NCBI GenBank assembly: GCA_937901435.1
Contig: CALGTJ010000785.1
Location: forward strand, 1-6,940
DNA: 6,940 nucleotides
Direction of reading: 5' to 3'
Source: an uncultured Rhodobacter sp.
GTDB taxonomy: Bacteria; Pseudomonadota; Alphaproteobacteria; Rhodobacterales; Rhodobacteraceae
Position numbers and translations under genes: made by a program. The notes beneath the pieces were generated by a model. It saw only the letters and a list, made by a program, of their open reading frames with translations. It was not told the origin of the DNA and did no database searches. Below, in pieces: positions 1 through 6,317 of the stretch. Positions within the stretch are counted from its first letter, which is position 1; every line of letters begins with the position of its first letter.

Positions 1-217
1 CCGCCAATACGAGAGGTGATGAACGGCGGTCGCCAGAGCACTTGAAAGCTGGCGGTATTGCTAATCGTGGCCAGACAATTGAAGGCGCTGGAGACAAAGA
101 CCGGCACGGCCCCCGAAGCGCCACCAAATTGCCCGGGGTCTCCAATGGCGGAGACGTCGCCAACCCAGCCAGTTCAAGTGCATTTCTTGCACCAGAAACG
201 CTTGCGGCAGGAATCGT
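1..217. other. Gene-free left flank
   Basis: I see no supportable gene here. One forward frame is open from the left edge to 251, but it has no ribosome site, no recognisable domain, and runs through the A+T-rich promoter element. One reverse frame is open from 173 to the left edge and its translation looks somewhat protein-like, but it has no credible start codon and a stop at 174-176. A 6-bp hairpin (GTCTCC/GGAGAC, 138-155) is present and probably incidental. The stretch may be an intergenic spacer or the worn end of a neighbouring gene outside the window. Confidence 0.5.
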
Positions 218-246
218 TTGCCATTATTATAGAGTTATAATAGTAT
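218..246 (+). promoter_or_regulatory. Promoter-like element, copy 1, upstream of ABC operon
   Basis: A TTGCCA hexamer (218-223) and a TAGTAT hexamer (241-246) are separated by 17 bases, matching sigma-70 type -35/-10 geometry. The exact word TTATAATAG overlaps the -10 side (235-243). The whole 29-base block recurs at 6277-6305 with 21 identical positions, with the same hexamer spacing, also upstream of a solute-binding protein gene. A start near 253 would give a leader of about 280 bases. An alternative -10, TATAAT at 236-241, would leave only a 12-base spacer. Promoter activity is inferred; the sequence match is directly seen. Confidence 0.5.
225..242. repeat. Inverted repeat, candidate operator
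   Basis: TATTATA and TATAATA form a perfect 7-bp dyad around the spacer GAGT. It sits between the proposed -35 and -10, where a dimeric regulator could block or guide polymerase. In the second copy (6284-6301) the right arm is identical and the left arm matches 5 of 7. The motif does not match an operator family I can name. It may simply reflect A+T-rich promoter sequence. Confidence 0.35.
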
Positions 247-252
247 CATGAT

Positions 253-533
253 GTGGGTGAGATTGACTGAGCTGCTTTGGAGGAACGCTCAGCCGACGCA
301 TCTCCTGACGCTTCGGGAGAGTGAAGGGCGTGATTTTTGACCATTTGGGTGTGCTGCATCAACGTAGTGCAGGGTCTGCCGTTCATTTGAATTTGGCGAC
401 ATGGTGGGATTCTAGCATGTTCAATCAAAGTCTATCAGACCCAATGCTTGTCCCTCGCATGGCAATTGGGGTGTGGCCGCCGAATCCGGCAGCGGCCCTT
501 GGATATGATTTGCGAGGTTTGGGAGGAAACCAT
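253..533 (+). other. Long 5' leader of the ABC operon
   Basis: About 280 bases lie between the proposed transcription start and the binding-protein start codon. Two stem-loops are visible near the 5' end: CTGAGC/GCTCAG at 267-292 (6 bp, 14-base loop), and a tighter one at 301-320 (8 bp including one G-T pair, loop CGCT). No long T run directly follows either, so they are not obvious intrinsic terminators. I do not recognise a known riboswitch class. Start codons at 321 and 417, in frame with the binding protein, lack Shine-Dalgarno sites, so this stretch is treated as non-coding. Confidence 0.4.
522..526 (+). promoter_or_regulatory. Ribosome binding site for the binding protein
   Basis: GGAGG lies 7 bases before the ATG at 534. 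It decides the start against an in-frame extension back to GTG at 321, which lacks such a site and would bury the signal peptide behind 71 residues. Confidence 0.85.
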
Positions 534-2081
534 ATGAACCATTGTCGTATTTCGGGGCGTACCCCGAGAGCCATTTTGGCCGCCACCGCACTTGTGACCG
601 CCGCGTCAGCAGTTGCCGCGCAGGAGCTTTTGATCGCCGTAACTTCGGAAAACACAAAACTGTCCAGCTACGAGACTGGTTCCGAGGTCAACTCGCCGGG
701 GCTGAGGAACGTATTCGAGGTCCTTGTCGCGCGCGACACTATGACCAACGAGCTTGTTCCGGAATTGGCGACAAGTTGGACTCAGATTGATCCGACAACG
801 TGGGAATTCGAACTGCGTCAGGGTGTGACGTATCACGACGGTTCACCTTTCAATGCGGAAAGCGCCGCGTTTGGGCTCAATTTCAGCTATAGTGAAGAAG
901 AAGATTTTTCACTGCGCCAGTTCATGGGCCCGCAGATCACCGCAGAGGCGGTGGGTGAATACACGCTCCGTGTCATGACTACGGAACCCGATCCACTTAT
1001 TCCCGAACGGATGTACTTTACCGGCATCCCGTCGATGCAGGCGGTCCAGGACTCACGAGATACCTACGACACCCAGCCCGTGGGTACCGGCCCCTATCGG
1101 CTCAGCGAATGGCGGCGCGGTCAGTACCTTTTGCTTGAAGCCAACCCTGATTGGTGGGGTCTAAGCGATCCATCGGTTACGGCGCCCGAATTCGAAACCG
1201 TGCGCATCATGTTCCGCTCCGAAGGCGGCGTTCGCACCAGCATGGTCCAGACCGGCGAGGCCCACATCGGAACATTCCTCGACTCGGATCAATGTGCACT
1301 GCTGGTTGCAGAAGACGGAACCGACTGTGTCTCGGCCCCGAGTGTCGAAACCCTGTTCATACGGTTCGACACGCCAAGCCCGGTTCTTGGCGATCAGCGC
1401 ATTCGGCAAGCCGTTCTGCACGCAATCGACGTGCCCTCGATCATCTCGGAGATCATGGGGGGGACCGCGACACAAGCCGCGCAGATCGTCGGACCAGCAT
1501 CGAACGGATTCGACCCGTCACTCGAACCCGTCAGCTACGATCCCGAAGCAGCGCGCGCGCTCGTTGATGCTGCCCGCGCCGATGGCGTGCCTGTTGATTC
1601 CACGGTGGTCTATATCAACGTCCGCCAAGCAGCGATTCCGCGTATCGAAGAGATTGCACAGGCAGCGCAGGCCATGCTCGTCAACGTTGGGATCAAAGCC
1701 GAAGTAAAGATCCAGGAAGCGTCGATCTACAATCCGGAATATGGTCAAAAACCTGGGCCCGACCGCAACTACATTACCATGCACCCGATCGGGAACGATT
1801 TCATGGATGCGGCCTCGTCATTCCAGACATATGCGACATGCGACCGGGGGACGTCTGGTATTTGCGACGAGGCTCTCGATGCAATGATTGCTGAGGCGGC
1901 GACGTTGACCGGCGCGGAGCGGACGAGCGGGCTCCAGGCGATCTCGGCACTGATCCAGGACAATGCCTATATGGGTTTCGTGGGTCATCTCGATCTTGCC
2001 TACGGCATTGATGCAGACCTCGCATGGGACGTTCCTCTCGATCATCGCCTGATCGTCAGAAACATGAGCCTCGCCGACTGA
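534..2081 (+). CDS. ABC transporter substrate-binding protein, family 5 (peptide/opine/nickel type)
   Basis: This is a periplasmic binding protein of 515 residues, a usual length for SBP_bac_5 proteins, which capture peptides, opines, nickel or sugars for an ABC importer. Residues 1-29 form a signal peptide with basic residues, an Ala-rich core and an AVAA cleavage site before Gln30. There is no lipobox, so a soluble periplasmic protein is expected. Family hallmarks are the TWEFELRQGVTYHDG region (89-103), GTGPYRL (184-190), NPDWWG (204-209) and RQAVLHAID (291-299). Four cysteines in the mature part form two close pairs, Cys254/Cys265 and Cys436/Cys444, which could be disulfides. The ATG at 534 is chosen for its GGAGG site and because it places the signal peptide at the N-terminus. 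It heads the operon, and its permease and ATPase partners follow directly. The ligand cannot be told from sequence. Confidence 0.93.
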   Translation: MNHCRISGRTPRAILAATALVTAASAVAAQELLIAVTSENTKLSSYETGSEVNSPGLRNVFEVLVARDTMTNELVPELATSWTQIDPTTWEFELRQGVTYHDGSPFNAESAAFGLNFSYSEEEDFSLRQFMGPQITAEAVGEYTLRVMTTEPDPLIPERMYFTGIPSMQAVQDSRDTYDTQPVGTGPYRLSEWRRGQYLLLEANPDWWGLSDPSVTAPEFETVRIMFRSEGGVRTSMVQTGEAHIGTFLDSDQCALLVAEDGTDCVSAPSVETLFIRFDTPSPVLGDQRIRQAVLHAIDVPSIISEIMGGTATQAAQIVGPASNGFDPSLEPVSYDPEAARALVDAARADGVPVDSTVVYINVRQAAIPRIEEIAQAAQAMLVNVGIKAEVKIQEASIYNPEYGQKPGPDRNYITMHPIGNDFMDAASSFQTYATCDRGTSGICDEALDAMIAEAATLTGAERTSGLQAISALIQDNAYMGFVGHLDLAYGIDADLAWDVPLDHRLIVRNMSLAD

Positions 2082-2100
2082 TTGGGGGTTAGGTTAGCTC

Positions 2101-2126
2101 TTGGGGCTGTCTGAGGACGGCCCCAA
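2101..2126 (+). promoter_or_regulatory. Stem-loop between binding-protein and permease genes
   Basis: TTGGGGCTGTC (2101-2111) pairs with GACGGCCCCAA (2116-2126) as an 11-bp stem with one G-T wobble and the tetraloop TGAG. A modest T-rich stretch (TTCTTGTCT) follows. It begins 19 bases after the stop codon of the binding-protein gene. In binding-protein-dependent importers such structures often protect the upstream mRNA segment or partly terminate transcription, giving more binding protein than membrane subunits. That role is inferred here. The helix also argues against a TTG start at 2101 for the permease. Confidence 0.6.
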
Positions 2127-2153
2127 TTCTTGTCTAAATTTCGTTTGTAAGTC

Positions 2154-2159
2154 GAGGAG
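2154..2159 (+). promoter_or_regulatory. Ribosome binding site for permease 1
   Basis: GAGGAG lies 7 bases before the GTG at 2167 and fixes that codon as the start. The longer in-frame reading from TTG at 2101 would begin inside the stem-loop and lacks a ribosome site. Confidence 0.8.
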
Positions 2160-2166
2160 AATCCGG

Positions 2167-3084
2167 GTGTTAAGCTACGTGTTACGCAGGTCGGTCCATT
2201 CACTGATCGTTATGCTTGTGGTGGTCACTCTGGTCTTCTTCGTCGGTCGTATGGTCGGCGATCCGGCAACGCTGATGCTTCCTGTGGATGCCCGCCCAGA
2301 ACAATTCGACGACCTGCGAGAGCGATTGGGCCTCAATGAGCCACTCCTGACGCAGTTCTTCGCATTTATGGGGGGCGCGTTAAGAGGCGATTTCGGGAAC
2401 TCTTTCTGGCAGCAGGTGCCAGCTTTGGAACTGGTTCTTGCCCGACTACCGGCCACACTTTTGCTCGCGGCAGCAACGATGGCAATCGCACTGCCAAGCG
2501 CCATTCTGCTGGGCGCATTGGCAGTCCTCAAACCCGGCTCCTGGGCCGACCGGCTTGTAAATGTAGCGTCGTTGAGCGGTGTATCAGTCGTGGATTTCTG
2601 GCTGGGTCTGATGCTGATCCTGATCTTTTCGGTGAATCTCGGCTGGGTGCCGACGTCTGGCTACGGCGGCATCGAATACATCGTCCTGCCAGCCCTCGTC
2701 CTCGCTGCCAGTCCGCTGGGACGTATTGCGCAGATTACCCGAACCGCAATGCTTGACGAGATGTCCAAGCCCTATATCCGCGCCGCGCGGGCAAAGGGCA
2801 TGAGCCGCCGGCAAGCGATCTTTCGGCACGGCCTGAAGAATGCATTCGTTCCCATCATTACTATGGCCGGCGATGAAACCACCTCGGTCCTGAACGGAGC
2901 CGTCGTTGTTGAAGCAGTGTTCGCATGGCCGGGCATTGGCCTGCTGCTTATTCAGGCGATCCAGCGCCGCGATTTGCCACTTATCGAAGCGACGGTTCTC
3001 GTGGTTGCGGTGCTTGTTATCGTTGTGAACATGCTCGTTGATTTTGCCTATGCATATTTGAACCCACGGATCCGCTACAGTTGA
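2167..3084 (+). CDS. ABC transporter permease, DppB type
   Basis: This is an inner-membrane channel subunit of 305 residues, close to the usual DppB/OppB/GsiC size. The N-terminus begins with a short basic segment (YVLRRS) and a first membrane helix (about 11-27). A periplasmic region with RERLGLNEPLLTQF (51-64) and GDFGNSF (74-80) follows, which is typical of this subunit. Further helices lie at roughly 93-120, 133-156, 170-187, 237-262 and 274-297. The cytoplasmic EAA-type coupling loop, YIRAARAKGM continuing to the Pro of AFVPI (203-229), would contact the ATPases. WPGIG (254-258) is also characteristic. It starts with GTG, 85 bases after the binding-protein gene, and ends 13 bases before the partner permease, so the pair is surely co-transcribed. 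Substrate specificity within the peptide/nickel/glutathione group is not readable. Confidence 0.93.
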   Translation: MLSYVLRRSVHSLIVMLVVVTLVFFVGRMVGDPATLMLPVDARPEQFDDLRERLGLNEPLLTQFFAFMGGALRGDFGNSFWQQVPALELVLARLPATLLLAAATMAIALPSAILLGALAVLKPGSWADRLVNVASLSGVSVVDFWLGLMLILIFSVNLGWVPTSGYGGIEYIVLPALVLAASPLGRIAQITRTAMLDEMSKPYIRAARAKGMSRRQAIFRHGLKNAFVPIITMAGDETTSVLNGAVVVEAVFAWPGIGLLLIQAIQRRDLPLIEATVLVVAVLVIVVNMLVDFAYAYLNPRIRYS

Positions 3085-3087
3085 CTT

Positions 3088-3091
3088 GGAG
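3088..3091 (+). promoter_or_regulatory. Ribosome binding site for permease 2
   Basis: GGAG lies 6 bases before the GTG at 3098. A TTG at 3086 is in frame but overlaps this site and has no Shine-Dalgarno sequence of its own, so GTG at 3098 is preferred. Confidence 0.7.
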
Positions 3092-3097
3092 ATTGCC

Positions 3098-4069
3098 GTG
3101 ACTGAAGCCGCAACAAACGTCCCGTCGACCAAGAGCAAGGTCCATTTTGGCTTCCGCTCGGTCATGATCGGCCTGTTGCGGGATCCGGTCACCTTGTTTG
3201 CGTGCCTGTTTCTGGGGCTCTTGATGATTGTTGCGATCTTCGCGCCCTATTTGGTGCCCCACGATCCGATGGCTCAGAGCCTGGCAATGCGCAATCGCCC
3301 GCCCATGACGCCTTCTGCAAATGGTATCCCGCATATTCTGGGCACTGATGCACTGGGCCGGGACTTGCTCAGTCGGTTGATGATGGGTGCAAGGGTGTCA
3401 GTCAGCATTGGTGTGTTGAGCGCCGTCGTATCGGGATCTTTCGGGGTCATGATGGGACTGATCGCTGGCTACTATCGCGGCTGGATCGATGACCTCATCA
3501 TGCGTGTCGTCGATGTGATGCTTGGATTTCCGACGTTGCTGGTAGCACTTTTCGTCCTGTTCGTCGTCGGCGGTGGTTATGTGAACCTGGTGCTGGTGCT
3601 CGCTCTGACCCGCTGGATGATCTATGCGCGCGTGACCCGCGGTATGACGCTGGCGCTAAGGGAGGAACCCTTCGTGGACGGTGCCAGAGCGATTGGCGCC
3701 AGCAATTTCCGCATCATCACCCGACATATATTTCCCAATCTTCTGTCGCCAATTGTCGTGCTGGCCACGCTCGAAGTGGCGCGGCTGATCCTGGCAGAAT
3801 CTGCCCTCAGCTTCCTTGGTTTCGGGATCCGGCCACCAGCCTCGTCCTGGGGCCTCGAGGTGGCAAGTGGGCGCTCCTACATCAGCAATGCATGGTGGCT
3901 GGTGACATTCTCCGGCACTGCGATTTTCCTTACGGCGCTGAGCCTCAATCTGTTCGCCACCTGGTTGCGGGCACTGTCCGACCCGGTGCAACGCTGGCGC
4001 TGGCTGTCAGGCAAAAAAGCGATGGCTGCGAAGACCGTTGTCGCGGAAAAGCCGGAGGACAAGGCTTGA
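3098..4069 (+). CDS. ABC transporter permease, DppC type
   Basis: This is the second channel subunit, 323 residues, slightly longer than many DppC/OppC proteins. A polar N-terminus (1-29) precedes the first helix (about 31-52). Then comes the DppC hallmark HILGTDALGRDLLSRLMMGAR (79-99, only key residues named: GTD, GRD, SR). Further helices lie at about 98-125, 137-158, 161-175, 217-238 and 268-291. The EAA coupling loop is FVDGARAIGASNFRI (192-206), and ESALSFLGFG (234-243) with SSWG (249-252) is strongly typical. After WLRALSDPVQRW (289-300) there is a Lys-rich tail of 23 residues, which may be a weakly conserved extension. Its stop overlaps the start of the first ATPase by 4 bases, pointing to translational coupling. 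It should pair with the upstream DppB-type subunit. Confidence 0.93.
   Translation: MTEAATNVPSTKSKVHFGFRSVMIGLLRDPVTLFACLFLGLLMIVAIFAPYLVPHDPMAQSLAMRNRPPMTPSANGIPHILGTDALGRDLLSRLMMGARVSVSIGVLSAVVSGSFGVMMGLIAGYYRGWIDDLIMRVVDVMLGFPTLLVALFVLFVVGGGYVNLVLVLALTRWMIYARVTRGMTLALREEPFVDGARAIGASNFRIITRHIFPNLLSPIVVLATLEVARLILAESALSFLGFGIRPPASSWGLEVASGRSYISNAWWLVTFSGTAIFLTALSLNLFATWLRALSDPVQRWRWLSGKKAMAAKTVVAEKPEDKA
4054..4058 (+). promoter_or_regulatory. Ribosome binding site deciding a TTG start
   Basis: GGAGG lies 7 bases before TTG at 4066, inside the end of the permease gene. The TTG shares its TG with the TGA stop of that gene (TTGA, 4066-4069). This beats the far-upstream in-frame codon at 3892, which would place 58 meaningless residues inside the permease gene. 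Confidence 0.8.
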
Positions 4070-5082
4070 GCGCGCGAACGACGCATCCGGCACCCCCCTT
4101 GCTGGAGATCGAGACTCTTTCGGTCGAATTCCAGACGATGGAGGGGGTGGTCCGTGCCATAACCGACCTGAGCTATTCCGTTCGGGCGGGTGAAACCGTC
4201 GCCATCCTTGGTGAATCCGGCTCAGGCAAAAGCGTCAGCGCCGAGGCAATTATGGGGATCATCGATGCCCCTGCCGGAAGGATCGTCGGAGGCTCGGTTC
4301 GTTTCAAAGGCAAGGAATTGCTGACGATGCCCACCGCAGAGCGGTGCCGCATCAACGGCGAACATATCGCCATGATCTTTCAGGATGCCCTGGCGGCCCT
4401 GAACCCCTCACAAACTGTTGGCGCGCAGATTGGCGAAGTGTTCCGGCTGCATCGCGGAATGAGCTATCGCGAGTCCCTGAAACATGCAATCGAGCTGATG
4501 GACAAGGTGCGGATTCCGGCCGCGGCACAGCGCGCAGGATCGTATCCGCACGAGTTCTCCGGCGGCATGCGTCAGCGGGTCATGATCGCCAGCGCGATCG
4601 CACTCGAACCGGAGATCCTGATAGCAGATGAACCGACCACGGCCCTCGACGTGACGGTACAGGCGCAGATTATGGAACTGCTTGGTGAATTGCAGTCAGA
4701 GCAGAACATGGGACTTGTGCTGATCACCCACGATATGGGCGTTGTGGCAGATGTCGCCGACAACATCGTCGTCATGTATGCGGGGCGCGTGATGGAGCGG
4801 GGGCCACTGCGCGAGGTGTACCGTGCGCCGGGTCATCCCTACACCGCTGGTTTGCTCAACTCGATCCCGCGGCTGGACCGCCCGCATGATCGGCTACAAC
4901 CCATTGAGGGGTCGCCGCCGAGCCCCCATGACATTCCCTCCGGATGCCCGTTCCATCAGCGCTGCCCTTGGCGAATGGACGTGTGTTCCAGAGTCCTGCC
5001 GTTGATGGAACGGCTTGTGGCAAGTGGCAACGACCGTGCGGTTGCCTGCCATCGAAATGACGAGGGGCTTCTGCATGTCTGA
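4066..5082 (+). CDS. ABC transporter ATP-binding protein, DppD type
   Basis: This is a cytoplasmic ATPase of 338 residues that powers the importer. All nucleotide-binding elements are intact: Walker A GESGSGKS (49-56), Q-loop Gln106, signature FSGGM (164-168), Walker B ILIADE (184-189, catalytic Glu189) and switch His222. FSGGM instead of FSGGQ is common in the DppD/OppD branch. The C-terminal oligopeptide-transporter domain carries GCPFHQRC (293-300), and cysteines 294, 300, 307 and 328 match a spacing that can hold a metal cluster in this branch. The TTG start gives a natural N-terminus just before LLEIETLSVEF. It overlaps the permease by 4 bases and the next ATPase by 8, so the three are probably translationally coupled. 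It should work as a heterodimer with the DppF-type protein. Confidence 0.93.
   Translation: MSARTTHPAPPLLEIETLSVEFQTMEGVVRAITDLSYSVRAGETVAILGESGSGKSVSAEAIMGIIDAPAGRIVGGSVRFKGKELLTMPTAERCRINGEHIAMIFQDALAALNPSQTVGAQIGEVFRLHRGMSYRESLKHAIELMDKVRIPAAAQRAGSYPHEFSGGMRQRVMIASAIALEPEILIADEPTTALDVTVQAQIMELLGELQSEQNMGLVLITHDMGVVADVADNIVVMYAGRVMERGPLREVYRAPGHPYTAGLLNSIPRLDRPHDRLQPIEGSPPSPHDIPSGCPFHQRCPWRMDVCSRVLPLMERLVASGNDRAVACHRNDEGLLHV
5062..5067 (+). promoter_or_regulatory. Ribosome binding site for ATPase 2
   Basis: GAGGGG lies 7 bases before ATG at 5075, within the end of the preceding ATPase gene. It favours this start over an in-frame codon at 5015, which would add 20 residues unlike the family N-terminus. 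Confidence 0.7.
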
Positions 5083-6088
5083 TCGACATACGACACCGGA
5101 ACCGCTCCTTTCAGTCGACGGATTGACCAAGCATTTCGCGCAGAGTGGCGGTTTTCTGAGTGAGGCAAAACTGGTGCGGGCCGTCGATGGCGTGAGCTTT
5201 GATTTGTACGAAGGCGAAACCCTGGGGCTGGTCGGAGAATCCGGTTGTGGCAAGTCCACCCTGTCTCGCACCTTGATGTGCCTGACGCCCGCCACCGATG
5301 GCAGCGTGCGCTACCGAGGCGAGGAAATTCTGTCTTTTGACAATCGGCGATTGCGGAGCCTGCGACGGGATATCCAGGTCGTCTTTCAGGATCCATACTC
5401 ATCCCTTAGCCCGCGCATGTCGGTGCGGCAGATCATTTTTGAAACCTGGCAGGTGCATCCAGGGATTGTCCCCAAGCCGGATCGCGAACGGCGGCTGATC
5501 GAAATGCTTGAACAGGTGGGCCTGTCGGCTGACAGTGCCAGCCGGTATCCCCATGAGTTTTCCGGTGGCCAGCGCCAACGCATTGGCATCGCCCGCGCGC
5601 TGGCCATGAACCCACGTATCATTATCTGCGATGAGCCGGTTTCGGCGCTGGACGTTTCGGTTCAGGCGCAAGTCATAAACCTTCTGGAAGACATTCAGAA
5701 AGCGACCGGCGTCGCTTACCTGTTCATCGCGCACGATCTATCTGTCATCCGTCACATTTCGGATCGGGTCGCGGTCATGTATCTGGGAAAGATTGTCGAG
5801 ATCGGGGAGGCCGATGATATCTATTCAAATCCAACCCACCCCTACACCAGAGCCCTGTTGTCTGCAGTGCCGTCCCCGGACCCAGATGCTGATCGGTCCA
5901 ATCGCGTCATTCTGCAGGGCGATGTGCCTAGCCCCGTCGATCCGCCCACGGGTTGCCGCTTTCGGACCCGCTGCTGGATGGCGCAAGGAATCTGCGCGGA
6001 GCAAGAACCCGATCTGATCCCGCGACCAGGCACCCGCGCTCTTTCTGCCTGCCATTTTGCCGGCATCGAAGCACCCGAAGATGTCTGA
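5075..6088 (+). CDS. ABC transporter ATP-binding protein, DppF type
   Basis: This is the second ATPase subunit, 337 residues, of normal length. Its motifs are complete: Walker A GESGCGKST (54-62), Q-loop Gln105 in VFQDPYSSLSPR, signature FSGGQ (162-166), Walker B IIICDE (182-187, Glu187) and His220. VFQDPYSSLSPRM and the insertion GGFLSEAKLVRAVDGVSF (25-42) are typical of the DppF/OppF/GsiA-like branch. The C-terminal domain has cysteines at 294, 300, 307 and 326, almost the same positions as in its partner. It starts 8 bases before the stop of the first ATPase gene and is the last gene of the operon. A 337-base gene-free stretch follows. It should form the nucleotide-binding heterodimer with the DppD-type subunit beneath the two permeases. 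Confidence 0.93.
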   Translation: MSDRHTTPEPLLSVDGLTKHFAQSGGFLSEAKLVRAVDGVSFDLYEGETLGLVGESGCGKSTLSRTLMCLTPATDGSVRYRGEEILSFDNRRLRSLRRDIQVVFQDPYSSLSPRMSVRQIIFETWQVHPGIVPKPDRERRLIEMLEQVGLSADSASRYPHEFSGGQRQRIGIARALAMNPRIIICDEPVSALDVSVQAQVINLLEDIQKATGVAYLFIAHDLSVIRHISDRVAVMYLGKIVEIGEADDIYSNPTHPYTRALLSAVPSPDPDADRSNRVILQGDVPSPVDPPTGCRFRTRCWMAQGICAEQEPDLIPRPGTRALSACHFAGIEAPEDV

Positions 6089-6276
6089 GTTTCGCTTTCA
6101 ATAGGCGCTAGCTCGACTGGGCGGCCATGGATGGCGCCAGGGGTTTGCCCGAACAAATCTGTATGATCCGGATCGCGACCGGATCGCCGTTAAGGCCATG
6201 TTCCATACCTGATGTCATGCGACCGCTCGGCCATTGCATAGCTGCGCCGCGACAGGTTCCCGGTCGTAGGATTCAC
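6089..6276. other. Intergenic region between ABC operon and TRAP gene
   Basis: No supportable gene is seen. A 36-codon reverse-strand frame (6108-6218) exists but lacks a ribosome site and any recognised motif. The notable content is a 7-bp GC-rich hairpin at 6165-6185. Partly complementary GC-rich words (GGCGC at 6104-6108 and GCGCC at 6134-6138) could form another structure. The region is where the ABC transcript should end. Confidence 0.5.
6165..6185 (+). terminator. Candidate terminator hairpin without T tract
   Basis: GATCCGG (6165-6171) pairs with CCGGATC (6179-6185) around a 7-base loop. The word CCGGATCGC also repeats directly 11 bases apart (6168-6176 and 6179-6187). It lies 76 bases after the last ATPase gene. 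No T run follows, so it is at best a weak intrinsic terminator, or an RNA-end protector upstream of another termination mechanism. Confidence 0.3.
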
Positions 6277-6305
6277 TTGTCAGTATCGTAAGATTATAAT
6301 AGCAT
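6277..6305 (+). promoter_or_regulatory. Promoter-like element, copy 2, upstream of TRAP gene
   Basis: TTGTCA (6277-6282) and TAGCAT (6300-6305) are 17 bases apart, matching -35/-10 geometry. TTATAATAG (6294-6302) is identical to the word in copy 1 at 218-246, and overall 21 of 29 positions agree, seven of the eight differences being transitions. Around it, TATCGT (6284-6289) and ACGATA (6308-6313) form a wider inverted repeat with an 18-base spacer. A start near 6312 gives a leader of about 114 bases for the TRAP gene. Confidence 0.55.
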
Positions 6306-6317
6306 AAACGATAGCAG

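Noticed and set aside
1..173. Reverse-strand open frame running off the left edge with a protein-like composition
   Set aside because: It has no plausible start codon after the stop at 174-176 and no recognised motif. The composition may be a by-chance effect of GC-rich sequence. More sequence to the left would settle it.
3..251. Forward open frame from the left edge to 251
   Set aside because: The translation is low-complexity and unlike any family I know, and it crosses the A+T-rich promoter element. It is probably an accidental open frame.
245..252. Perfect 8-base palindrome ATCATGAT next to the proposed -10
   Set aside because: It is too short to be meaningful alone and is not retained in the second copy of the element.
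321..533. In-frame N-terminal extension of the ABC binding protein by 71 codons
   Set aside because: It has no ribosome site at 321 or 417 and would put the clear signal peptide internally. GGAGG at 522-526 serves the ATG at 534.
2584..3192. Long 202-codon reverse-strand open frame under the permease genes
   Set aside because: It lies antisense to clearly coding permease sequence and spans the junction of two real genes. The composition is typical of an antisense shadow in GC-rich DNA.
3892..4065. Upstream extension of the first ATPase into the permease gene
   Set aside because: The 58 added residues are a shifted-frame reading of the permease. GGAGG at 4054-4058 with TTG at 4066 fits the family N-terminus.
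6108..6218. Reverse-strand 36-codon frame in the spacer after the ABC operon
   Set aside because: It has an ATG but no Shine-Dalgarno site, it overlaps the hairpin at 6165-6185, and nothing in the sequence supports expression.
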